Source: Chromera velia (taxonomy: Eukaryota; Sar; Chromeraceae). Taken from it: a stretch of DNA of 11,181 nt. Of this stretch, positions 1 to 7,600 are shown piece by piece. Positions within the stretch are counted from its first letter, which is position 1, and every line of letters begins with the position of its first letter. The translations under genes were made by a program, and so were the position numbers. The notes beneath the pieces are model-generated. The model ran no database searches and was not told where the DNA came from. It saw only the letters and a list, made by a program, of their open reading frames with translations. The DNA is taken from NCBI GenBank assembly GCA_018398765.1, contig JAHBMJ010000194.1, positions 43,024 to 54,204 on the forward strand, read 5' to 3'.

Positions 1-90
1 TTGATCATGGACCGTCCGATCACTTTTGAATTCAGTGCTTCAAACCCGTGGTCTGTCTCCCAAACCCCAAAAGGCCAATTCCTCCGTGGG

Positions 91-189
91 TCAACCGGCA
101 GATCTTGCCGGTGCGGGAAGCATGAATTCAAAATGCAATAAGGCAGAAGGTATGTCGGGGATTTCAAAAGGAAGAAAATTGGTGTGCAC
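91..189 (-). CDS. possible last exon of the TCAB1-like gene
   Basis: After the sixth exon a GTCAGT donor lies at 274-269, the same hexamer used at 2603-2598. A good acceptor, TTTGCAG, ends at 190. Phase 0 joining gives 32 codons beginning VHTNFLPFE and a TGA at 93-91. The peptide does not resemble the closing blade of TCAB1, so either the gene ends by read-through at 236-238, or the true last exon lies further left, outside the window. No other reading in 1-235 shows the expected blade. Confidence 0.25.
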   Translation of the reverse strand: MHTNFLPFEIPDIPSALLHFEFMLPAPARSAG

Positions 190-235
190 CTGCAAAGGAC
201 AAGGCACAAGAAGGCGCTTACTGCGGGACAGCATT

Positions 236-1709
236 TCAAGCGGTTCGTGAATTTGCTCCCTCCCTCAGACTGACGGGAGAGAAGTGCGCAGGTGCGGCCG
301 CCAGAGGCCCCCCGTTCGGCGCCCCGTAAAAGAGAACGCCCCCCTCCTGTGTGCCGGTTGCAACAACGACCCCAGTCTCCGTCTCCGTCTCTGTGTCCGT
401 CTCCATTGGAACCTCCGATGTTTCTCCGATTCCTCCCTGGCCTCCTTTCGTCTTTTGCCTTTCTTTTTGGAGTCTTGCAATCGGGAGGCAATCAAATTGG
501 AACTTCTGATGGGTGGCTACGGTGCTGCAACAACACAAAGCAAGAGGAAATAGATTGAGAGGGACAGATACCGACCGAGATAAAGAGACCAAAAGAAGAA
601 CGACAGTCGAGGGCATGCAGAAAGAAAGTGAATCGGGCAGAAAGACGACAGAGAGAGTGGCCGAAGGAAGAACATCCACAGAATTGATGGACATCCACAG
701 AATCCGGCCGAAAATCACTCTGCCAGACCAACAGAAGGAAAAAAGAAAGGCAGAAAGGAAAGCGAAGGATAGAATGACAGAAAGGGAGGGGAGAAGGGGG
801 AGGGAGCGCAGGGAAAGAAAGATTGAGAGAGAGAAAGAAAGAGCACGAGTGGTACAAAACGGGCGGACGCGCCAATTCCTCACCGAGGGTATTCGCAGAC
901 AGGTGTGTCATATGAGCGGAGGTCCTGCACACACAGGAGTGGACACGCACGTGTGCTTCTATTCTTTTCGCTGCTTTTGACCCCTTCAAGGGTACCTCCT
1001 GGGTGTCATGCCAGTGGGACAGCTTTGTTTGGACCACACGTGCACATGCAGGGAAAACATGACATTTCTCTCCCCAAATTGGGCACTCTACTCGAAGAAG
1101 AAGCCAATCACAGGTCATTTACCAACAAAATGAAAACGAAAACCAGTTATACATGGTGATTGCAATTCTTTTTCTGCATGCCATTTTCACTCACTGCAAT
1201 GCGGCGAAAAACTGAGTACATAGATGTTTGAGGAAGCTGCCGTCCTTCTATGGCTCTTCACTCACCACCCACCCACCCACCCACCCACCCAAAGTCTCAA
1301 AGCATTGTCTTTCCGATGTCCACTCAACAGGTACATATCGCCCCCCACTCCTTCCCCGCCGGTCTCTAGCCACTGCAACGAGGTCACCCCTCCCATTCCA
1401 CCCTCTCTCTGCAACACCGCCTCCGCCCTCTTCACTCCTCCCCGAGGTCTGCTCTTTCTGTCCATCAACGCAATCTTCCGTGAGTAACTCCCAACGGCAC
1501 ACAGACCCGCCGCCCCTGCCCCCTCTCCCACAGGAGGCGCAATCGCTGAGACGATACCCTTCAGACCCTCCCGCCCCTTTCGCGTCGCCAAAGTCCACTG
1601 CTCAGTCTGCCTGCCCGGCCGCTGAGTGTCAAAAAGTCTGACACAGCTCGAGTGTCCTGAAACACAAAGACAACAAGAGCAATCACACACAAATGCGCAC
1701 GCGTTCACA

Positions 1710-1750
<41 letters not shown>

Positions 1751-2764
1751 CAAGAAGACTCACATTTACACTGTGCAGGTGCATGCGCACGCGTACACAA
1801 ACGCAGGCAAAGGTGAAGACACATACGGTTGCACTTCACATGCACAGAAACGTGCACATGGATGCTTGAAGGCAAAAACCCCGACAGACCTGAGTAGAGA
1901 ACAGAGCCGTCTCGGTAGAAAGCCAGCGAGAAAGGCGAAGACACTTCCTCGGCATTGTCCATCGGCATGAAAGACCCGCACAGAACTCCCGTAGAAGCAG
2001 ACCACAAGTGCACCTGCAAAACCACCCATTGACGAGAAGCTTACCAATGAGCGATGGACAGCCGCACAGAAACCTATTGATCAGGAACCCATCCTCGTTG
2101 GAGCTGCATTTATTCGAGGCTCACCCGATTTCTATTGCAAAAAGTATTTGCCAAGACTTAGCATGTATCACACACATCAAATTTTATCCCTGCGTGCCCG
2201 AAGAGAAGTGAACGAAGAATTTTGCTTTTATGAATCAACGCGACCACACAAAACACCAAAAAGACGAGAGAGAACCATATCCGCGTCAAGATTCTCGTTC
2301 ACACAGTCCACATGGACCTGAAACCAGCCAGGCAGAATGCTACAAAGCAGTTGGTCATTTGATCAGTAAGCCAGTGAAGGCAGGCAGTCAGTCAGTCAGT
2401 CAGTCAATCAGTCAGCCGGGCTGCCGGCCAGCGAGCAAGTCAGTCGGTGGTCAAAGAGCAAGACAGCGACTGCTGACTGGCTGGCAACCGACAGCCAACC
2501 TAAGCAAAACACAGTTTTTTGTGGCATCCTGTATTGTTGCGTTTGATTGCTCTAGACAGATGTACAGAAGAAGTTTATGCAAGAAAGTCCTGCATAAACT
2601 GACGGGCTGTCCACGTGCAGCACACGCGAAGACACAGCTGCTCGGGTCCTCCCATTTCATCTGCGGAAGCCAGCAGCAGTCTGCGATTCCCTCAGGCTCA
2701 GCAATCGCAGCCCAGGGAAGAAGGGGGGTTGCTTGGGGTTGCTCTGCAGAGCCTTGAAGGGCGT

Positions 2765-2799
<35 letters not shown>

Positions 2800-3225
2800 C
2801 ATGTACTCAGGGCTGGTACGTTCGCGAGTCTGTGTGTGTGAGAGAGAGAGAGTCGGTAACTACGCGTGAGTGACTAAGGACCTCGGTGAGCATCTCTCTC
2901 ACACATATACACTGCAAGACTTTGCGTGTGCAGCTTACAAATAGAATTAAGATAAGACGGGACAGGAATAGACGGATGGCGAGACGGCTAGAGACGGAAG
3001 AAGAAGGAACGAGACGGCAGCGGCAAGTGAAGAGATGGTGGAGGAAGAATTCTCACCGATCGTTTGTGCGGGGAGTGCGAACAACCGCACGCAAGCATCC
3101 TCGCTCACTGTGAGGATGGCGGATCCGTCGGGCGACCACAAACTTCTCTTAATGAAATTGTTCTCCCCCCCCGTGAATTTGGGGTCGAAGGGAGCGACAG
3201 ACTCATGGAGAAGGGAGAGCGGCAT
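236..3225 (-). CDS. TCAB1/WRAP53-like WD40 protein, six exons recognised, 3' end uncertain
   Basis: WD40 beta-propeller of the TCAB1 (WRAP53, WDR79) family, which in animals binds CAB-box RNAs (scaRNAs, telomerase RNA) and directs them to Cajal bodies. Exons in transcript order: 3225-3057, 2764-2604, 2013-1890, 1656-1289, 924-884, 524-275 (or read through to the TGA at 236-238). All introns are GT-AG and phases agree at every junction (1, 0, 1, 0, 2), giving 371 codons to the last candidate donor. Family landmarks: NFIKRSLWSPDGSAILT (residues 23-39, first blade), DCCWLP (85-90), VHLWSASTG (111-119), CVRLFDTQRPGR (156-167), CAVGSYSRKIAL, SGHRKDNALRLW ending at 274 and joined to DLR (275-277), ATHQKFQFD (291-299), VVVATGTQEGGVLFYG (340-355). 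The ATG at 3225 follows an in-frame TGA at 3282-3280 and has an AAA before it. It is shorter than human WRAP53 because the long N-terminal extension is missing and the last blade is not found. Family call is strong from remembered motifs; function in this organism is inferred. Confidence 0.85.
1268..1290 (-). repeat. (GGGT)n tract and G-quadruplex motif at the exon 4 donor
   Basis: Six runs of three G on the sense (minus) strand, separated by single T: 1290-1288, 1286-1284, 1282-1280, 1278-1276, 1274-1272, 1270-1268. This exceeds the usual four-run G-quadruplex rule with one-base loops. The first run includes the last two bases of exon 4 (the GG of the TGG for Trp274) and the G of the GT donor at 1288-1287. 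The donor GTGGGT is repeated every four bases through the tract. Confidence 0.85.
1713..1748. repeat. (CA)n microsatellite in intron 3
   Basis: Pure CA dinucleotide run on the plus strand (TG on the sense strand of the TCAB1-like gene), inside the 233-bp intron 1889-1657. Flanking sequence up to about 1860 is also rich in CA and GCAC. Confidence 0.95.
2388..2414. repeat. (CAGT)n microsatellite in intron 2
   Basis: About six CAGT units with one CAAT variant, inside the 590-bp intron 2603-2014 of the TCAB1-like gene. The same tetramer family recurs at 7915-8008 and, as TCTG, at 8465-8490 and 8600-8635. Confidence 0.9.
2768..2798. repeat. (AC)n microsatellite abutting the exon 2 acceptor
   Basis: CA run on the plus strand, i.e. 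TG on the sense strand, running directly into the TGCAG acceptor that ends at 2765. It takes the place of a normal polypyrimidine tract in the 292-bp intron 3056-2765. Confidence 0.9.
2945..3020 (+). repeat. GAGACG-rich stretch in intron 1
   Basis: Four close copies of GACGG-type motifs: CGAGACG at 2980-2986, AGAGACG at 2990-2996, CGAGACG at 3010-3016, plus GACGG at 2955 and 2971. AGAGACG matches the coccidian [A/T]GAGACG promoter heptamer. Here it lies just inside intron 1 of the minus-strand gene, so a regulatory role is only possible. It could equally be a purine-rich low-complexity run. Confidence 0.4.
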
Positions 3226-3300
3226 TTTCCCTTTCAAACCCAGTTGGAGAGCAGGGGGCGTTGGCTCACATACCAGCTCTCAAAGAGACGGGTTCGGAGT
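3226..3300 (-). promoter_or_regulatory. probable 5' region of the TCAB1-like gene
   Basis: Sequence just upstream of the ATG at 3225 has a TGA in the same frame at 3282-3280 and an AGAGACG heptamer on the plus strand at 3284-3290 (CGTCTCT on the gene's strand), about 60 bases before the start. In Toxoplasma such heptamers are known promoter elements in either orientation. No TATA-like signal is evident. A spliced upstream exon cannot be excluded, because TTTGAAAG at 3237-3230 could act as an acceptor. Confidence 0.35.
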
Positions 3301-3394
3301 TCATAGATCTGGAAGAGCACAATGAGAGTTCACATTGAAGATCATTGAAGCGCTTAGTTCTAGCTGTACGTCAGAATCATTTGAGATGAGAGCT

Positions 3395-3660
3395 ATACCC
3401 CCGCGCGCGTCCCGCGCGTTGCTAACCGCCGGGCCGCGGGCTCCGCGCGTCCCGCGCGCGATGATTGACTAGCCAAAAAATGATGATTGAGGTTTTTGTT
3501 ATGCATGCCGCGTCCCCGTGTATGCCAAAAAATGATGATTAAAAGGTTGTGCGCATGCATCAACCATGCACTTATTCCCGATTTTTTGGGGGGAAAAACA
3601 TTTTGAATTGTAGTTTGCATATATATATGCACTATGCCGCCTCCGCTACGCTCCTGCGGT
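3395..3660. repeat. cluster of palindromes and direct repeats
   Basis: GC-rich block at about 3401-3460 with GCGCGTCCCGCGCG occurring twice and a GGCCGCGGGC core between the copies. A 17-bp direct repeat, GCCAAAAAATGATGATT, lies at 3472-3488 and 3524-3540, a step of 52 bases. A perfect 16-bp palindrome TGCATATATATATGCA is at 3616-3631. A possible hairpin pairs ATGCCGC with GCGGTAT at 3634-3662. No ORF of note crosses it. It resembles a fold-back or MITE-like relic, but no family was recognised. Confidence 0.6.
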
Positions 3661-3719
3661 ATGCCGGGGCCTAGCAAGGCTAAAACCGATGAGTCTGTAC
3701 TTAGAGACAATCATATGAT

Positions 3720-4135
3720 ATTATACTGACTAGGCTAGATCTGCTTGATCCTCATATATGGGGATGCAACTTACATAACAAATTCTTCAATTATCATCAA
3801 AACAAAACCCTCAATCACCATTACGCTCAATCATCAGAGATAATACAAAATAAATCGTGACTCTGAAATTTAAGTTTGAATCTATTATATAGAGACCCCT
3901 CTAAATACTTTTGAAACTAATTAAAACTAATCATGAAGATTAAAGACAAGTCTGCCATCTTTAAGCGATCGAACCGTTTTAAACAAATAGTCTGTTGATC
4001 AGTATTATGATCAGTATTTAACAGCCTCACCAGTTAGGTTTGATTCAACTTGAAAGGGTCTGATTTTCTCGGTTGGATCGGGTTGATTTGAGCCAAGGGC
4101 AATTCTCAGCTGTAATCGGCAGTGACTTTCTCATT
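3720..4135. other. AT-rich island without a recognisable gene
   Basis: Clearly AT-rich stretch between GC-rich blocks, with stops in all frames. About 3799-3818 (AACAAAACCCTCAATCACCA) is an imperfect inverted copy of 3481-3500. TGATCAGTATT occurs twice near 3996-4018. Composition differs sharply from the genes and resembles the islands at 8640-8935 and 9400-9510. It may be decayed mobile DNA; no organellar gene was recognised. Confidence 0.5.
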
Positions 4136-4149
4136 AGCCAAGCTGTATG

Positions 4150-4180
4150 CCACACCATGCCACACCATGCCACACCATGC
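4150..4180. repeat. three tandem copies of CACACCATGC
   Basis: Exact 10-bp unit three times at 4151-4180, immediately left of the satellite array. Confidence 0.95.
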
Positions 4181-4204
4181 GCCGCCCCGCATCGCAATAT
4201 GCCT

Positions 4205-5800
4205 CCATGAGCGGCTGAAGAAAAAGGAAAAAGATCTGAGGGCGGGAGACAGAAAGACGGAGGCAGATGACAGGAGCGCCACCGAAGTGGAGGTACACGT
4301 ATTCAACTTAATAATAATTCAAGTGAGGCCTGAAAGCGTAGGGAGACAAGTGAATGGCTGACACTGTCAGCTGAAGGCCGAAAGAGAAGAAACGTGAGCT
4401 GAGGGCAGGAGACAGAAAGGTAGATGCAGAAAGCCGTAGATCGCAAGAGCAGAGAGGGCGCAGAACAGAGGTAGAAGCTAAGAAATGATATTATGATCAA
4501 AGGACTAAAATAAGAGGGAGAAAAGGAAGGGGCTCGTAGCAGAATGTAGCAGAGGGCTCGAGGGGGCTGGTCCCCAGGAAGAAAAGAAATGCTGCATGGA
4601 AGAGGCAGAATGCACCCTGAACACGATAGGCACAATTAAAGGGAGAGCCAGGTAGCGGAAGCAGAAAGCTTTCAGCACAAAGGTAAAAGTGGAGGCAGAG
4701 GAATACGAGTGAAGGGCTGAAGCAAAGGGATTTAAACCGAGAACGGGCGGCTGGCGGCTGGAAGAGAAAGAACGCAACCTGAACACGATCTAGGCGCAAA
4801 GGGGGGGAGAGGTAGCGGAACGAGAAAAAACGCAGCACATAGATGGAGGTGCAGGGATATAAATGACGGCTGAAGCGAAAGGGGAGCAAGCGAATGGCTG
4901 GCAACAGAAGGCTGGAAGAGAAGGAATAAGACCTGAGGGCGGGAGACAGAAAGAGGGAGGCAAGTGACGGGAGACAAAAGACCGCAACGCCAAAGTGGAG
5001 GTACAGGCATTCAAGTGAGGCCTGAAAGCGGAGGGAGAAGAGAAGCGAATCTAGCAAGCGAATGGCTGACACTGTCAGCTGAAGGCCGAAAGAGAAGAAA
5101 CGTGAGCTGAGGGCGGGAGACAGAAAGGTAGATGCAGAAAGCCGTAGATCGCAAGAGCAGAGAGGGCGCAGAACAGAGGTAGAAGCTAAGAAATGATATT
5201 ATGATCAAAGGATTAAAATAAGAGGGAGAAAAGGAAGGGGCTCGTAGCAGAATGTAGCAGAGGGCTCGAGAGGGCTGGTCCCTAGGAAGAAAAGAAATGC
5301 TGCATGGAAGAGGCAGAATGCACCCTGAACGCGATAGGCACAAACGGAGAGGCAGGTAGCGGAAGCAGAAAGCTTTCAGCACAAAGGGAAAGGTGGAGGC
5401 AGAGGAATGCGAGTGAAGGGCTGAAGCAAAGGGATTTAAACAGAGAACGGGCGGCTGGCGGCTGGAAGAGAAAGAACGCAACCTGAACACGATCTAGGCG
5501 CAAAGGGGGGGAGAGGTAGCGGAACGAGAAAAAGCGCAGCACATAGATGGAGGCGCAGGGACATAAATGACGGCTGAAGCGAAAGGGAGGCAAGCGAATG
5601 GCTGGCAGCAGAAGGCTGGAAGAGAAGGAATAAGACTTGAGGGCGGGAGACAGAAAGACGGAGGCAGCTGACGGGAGAAAAAAGACCGCACCGCCGAAGT
5701 GGAGGTACAGGCATTCAAGTGAGGGCTGCAAGCGGAGGGAGAGAAGCGAATCTAGCAAGCGAATGGCTGACACTGTCAGCTGAAGGCCGAAAGCAAAGAA
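4205..5800. repeat. tandem satellite, unit about 701-708 bp, higher-order structure
   Basis: GAATGGCTGACACTGTCAGC occurs at 4352, 5060 and 5761, giving steps of 708 and 701 bases. Two full units lie at 4352-5059 and 5060-5760; partial units flank them (about 4205-4351 and 5761-5795). Units differ by scattered substitutions and small indels, for example about 16 extra bases near 4308-4324 in the left partial. Within a unit a TGGAGG/CAGAGG anchor recurs at 4690, 4844, 4996 and 5174 before repeating at 5394 (steps 154, 152, 178, 220), often with GGTAGCGGAA or CTGAGGGCGGGAGAC nearby. So each unit seems to be four diverged sub-repeats. The plus strand is strongly purine-rich, so the minus strand is almost free of stops; the Ser/Leu/Phe-rich ORFs there (e.g. 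5072-4497, 5848-5282) are treated as noncoding. Confidence 0.9.
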
Positions 5801-5907
5801 GGTTCCCGGAAGAATGAGACTACAGCCCGTTTTCGTGTTCTTGAACATCAGTGTTATTGAACCCGTACCAATTAATCAATTCAGCTGTTGGCTTGTGTGC
5901 TGTGTAG

Positions 5908-6035
5908 TGCCGGGATATGTGGCTTATGGACGTTGGACCTGGAGGTCTGCAATGCCGGCTGTCTGCTCAGACTCTGCTGATGTCTGCCTGTCAAGGTCAG
6001 ACAAATGGTCTTCAATATATAGATGTCCGTTGTAG
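5908..6035 (+). other. possible small exon upstream of the P-domain gene
   Basis: A TG-rich acceptor (TGCTGTGTAG, ending 5907) is followed by 42 open codons plus two bases, with an ATG at 5917, and then a strong donor AG|GTGAGT at 6035/6036. The peptide (starting MWLMDVGPGGLQCRLSAQ) matches no family I know. It could be a first coding exon, a 5' UTR exon, or chance. Joined in phase 2 to an acceptor ending at 6786 it would enter the 6803-7600 frame, but the better acceptor at 6770 would put a TAG in that frame. Confidence 0.25.
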
Positions 6036-6053
6036 GTGAGTGCCTCGAGTCGA

Positions 6054-6582
6054 TGCATGCATATGGACGCCCGAGCGTACGCGCGCGTACATATACGTAC
6101 GCACGCGCGTGCCGGTGATCCGCAAAAGTTTATGTAAAATGTGGAAATCTTCTGGGGCCTCTTTGGTTGTTCATGCATGTGGATGTCGCCTCGGAGGGCA
6201 AAGCAGACGGACTTACCGCACGTACTCTTGAGAGGTGTGTGTCTCTATTTTTGTGACAAAACAACGTAACATTTTTTCTGCCGGAACGCGTATAGAGGGT
6301 CTGAACTAGACAGATACCGAGGCCCTGGGCCCCGGCATATATGCATGTATGAATATAATGATCGATTCCCGATCGATCGAGGGGATGCATGGATGAACGC
6401 GTACAATTGACCATGCATGCACTGCTTGGATGCGCATGGTTTCAAGTTCGCTTGCCTTCTCTCGTCCGAACATGAGTCTCTCGAGGCACCTGATTTCTTT
6501 TTACTTTGACTCTACGTTACCTCCTCGGTCACCGATCAACTGTTGCTTGCAATCGATTGTACAGGTCCGCATGCATGTATGC
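6054..6582 (+). promoter_or_regulatory. TGCATGC-box cluster upstream of the P-domain gene
   Basis: TGCATGC or its complement GCATGCA at 6054-6060, 6414-6420 and 6569-6575, with further ATGCAT cores at 6173, 6341 and 6385. In apicomplexans TGCATGC-like motifs are targets of ApiAP2 factors and are enriched upstream of genes. The cluster spans about 0.2-0.75 kb before the ATG at 6803, a plausible promoter/5' UTR position. No functional evidence exists in the sequence itself. Confidence 0.45.
6073..6114. other. alternating purine-pyrimidine tract, Z-DNA-prone
   Basis: Runs of CG, TA and CA steps with almost no break, including the perfect 14-bp palindrome GTACGCGCGCGTAC near 6078-6091 followed by ATATACGTACGCACGCGCGT. 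Such CG-rich alternation favours Z-DNA or cruciform forms. Confidence 0.6.
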
Positions 6583-6735
6583 AATCTGTCGATAGAACTC
6601 GGTGTATAGTTACGTCTGCAGCACGGTCTGCTGTATCTCTGCGACAACAAGTACCTTTCTTTTTCCATTCTTGCACGAGCCGGCGATATTGGACGCATCG
6701 AGAAAAGAACCAAGCAAACGAAGCGTCAAAAAGTG

Positions 6736-6770
6736 CGCGTATTCTTTTCTTCTGCATACTCAAATTGCAG
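6736..6770 (+). other. possible splice acceptor in the 5' UTR of the P-domain gene
   Basis: A pyrimidine-rich stretch (TATTCTTTTCTTCTGCATAC) leads to TTGCAG at 6765-6770, 33 bases before the ATG at 6803. The frame from 6771 meets TAG at 6779-6781, so splicing here would make the segment 5' UTR and support 6803 as the start. Confidence 0.4.
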
Positions 6771-6802
6771 AACATACATAGGTCAGACTGATTTTGAAAT
6801 CG

Positions 6803-7600
6803 ATGTGGCCAGACCAAGACCCGTCATCAGGATGGCCGCAGCCTCCTCCCCCTCCTCAGCTGGCCCGCCTTAGAAGCGATGACAAGGTGGCCGAGCTTTC
6901 CGACGAGGGTGTTCTTGTGAGAAGGCCTGTGGCAATGGATAGAGTGAAGGACCTGAGGGCGGTCATTTTCTGCTACAATGAGCTGCTGTTCGGGACAACC
7001 AAACTCGACAATACGAATATGGGAGAAGACTTCCGAAAGTTCCAAAAAGTAGCAGAGGAATGTGTGAAGAAGCACACGAGCCTGGCAAATAAACGTGACC
7101 CAACGAGTTCAAGTTCAATCTCGATTGTTTACTTCTTCGTGTCGGCGGAACCTCATGAGAGATGCATCGAGGTGGCACGCCAACTCGAGCTCGGCGGTTC
7201 GGTCCAGCACAGTGACTGTCTGGACCCAAACATTTCACAACCCGACAGCAAGCACATTCCAGCTGATGAGCTAATCTCCAAAGGCGTCAGCGTGGTTTCC
7301 GACTGCACTCCGCACCAGAAAGCTCAGGTTGTGGAGGGCATTCAGAAAGAGTGCAAAGGGAAAGTGATGTACATCGGAAAAGACAGCGGCGATGTTTTGG
7401 CGTTCCAAGGGAGTGATGTCTCTCTTTGCTACCAATTCCCAGCCCATGACCCTCACGCTCTTTCCGAAGTTGACGGAATTCTCGTGAAGCCCGACTGGAG
7501 GCCAATCGAAAGGTTCTTTGAGGTGGCGACTTCTGACCCTGTAGGAGAAGAGGAAGAGGGTCCTGGAGAAAAGTGCAAATGCATATGTGCAGTGATGTAG
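6803..7600 (+). CDS. P3A-type ATPase-derived pseudoenzyme with C-terminal CaaX box
   Basis: A 265-residue intronless frame. Residues 34-70 line up with the M4-to-P-domain link of plasma-membrane H+-ATPases (P3A), but the DKTGTLT phosphorylation motif reads YNELLFG, so the catalytic Asp is Tyr58. The N domain is cut to about 45 residues. The second half follows the family closely: FFVSAEPHERCIEVARQL (111-128) for the TGD region, HIPADELI (151-158), TPHQKAQVVEGIQ (169-181) with conserved Lys173, and IGKDSGDVLAFQGSDVSL (191-208) for the TGDGVNDAPALKKADIGI motif, where the first Asp is Lys193 and the second is kept (Asp197). No membrane helix is present. The N terminus has WPQPPPPPQ (11-19). The end, acidic then CKCICAVM (258-265), fits prenylation at Cys262 and acylation at Cys258/260. 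ATG 6803 is the first in frame after a TAG at 6779-6781. Likely a lipid-anchored regulatory or scaffold protein; inferred. Alternative: a donor at GTAGGT (7596) would extend it past the CaaX. Confidence 0.75.
   Translation: MWPDQDPSSGWPQPPPPPQLARLRSDDKVAELSDEGVLVRRPVAMDRVKDLRAVIFCYNELLFGTTKLDNTNMGEDFRKFQKVAEECVKKHTSLANKRDPTSSSSISIVYFFVSAEPHERCIEVARQLELGGSVQHSDCLDPNISQPDSKHIPADELISKGVSVVSDCTPHQKAQVVEGIQKECKGKVMYIGKDSGDVLAFQGSDVSLCYQFPAHDPHALSEVDGILVKPDWRPIERFFEVATSDPVGEEEEGPGEKCKCICAVM

Noticed and set aside
236-883. Single minus-strand ORF of 215 codons taken as one gene.
   Set aside because: Only its last part (524 to 236) is exon 6 of the TCAB1-like gene; the first part is a pyrimidine-rich intron (883-525) with good GT-AG ends.
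3395-3660. CRISPR-like or organellar repeat array.
   Set aside because: Only two copies of the direct repeat, uneven spacing, eukaryotic context; no organellar gene nearby.
4497-5848. Long minus-strand ORFs rich in Ser, Leu, Phe and Pro (about 190 codons each).
   Set aside because: They lie inside the tandem satellite, repeat with its unit, and follow from purine bias on the plus strand that removes stops on the other strand. No start context, introns or family motif.
6803-7600. Active P-type ATPase or HAD phosphatase.
   Set aside because: The nucleophile Asp is replaced by Tyr58 and the metal-binding GD of GDGVND is GK; no membrane helices for transport.
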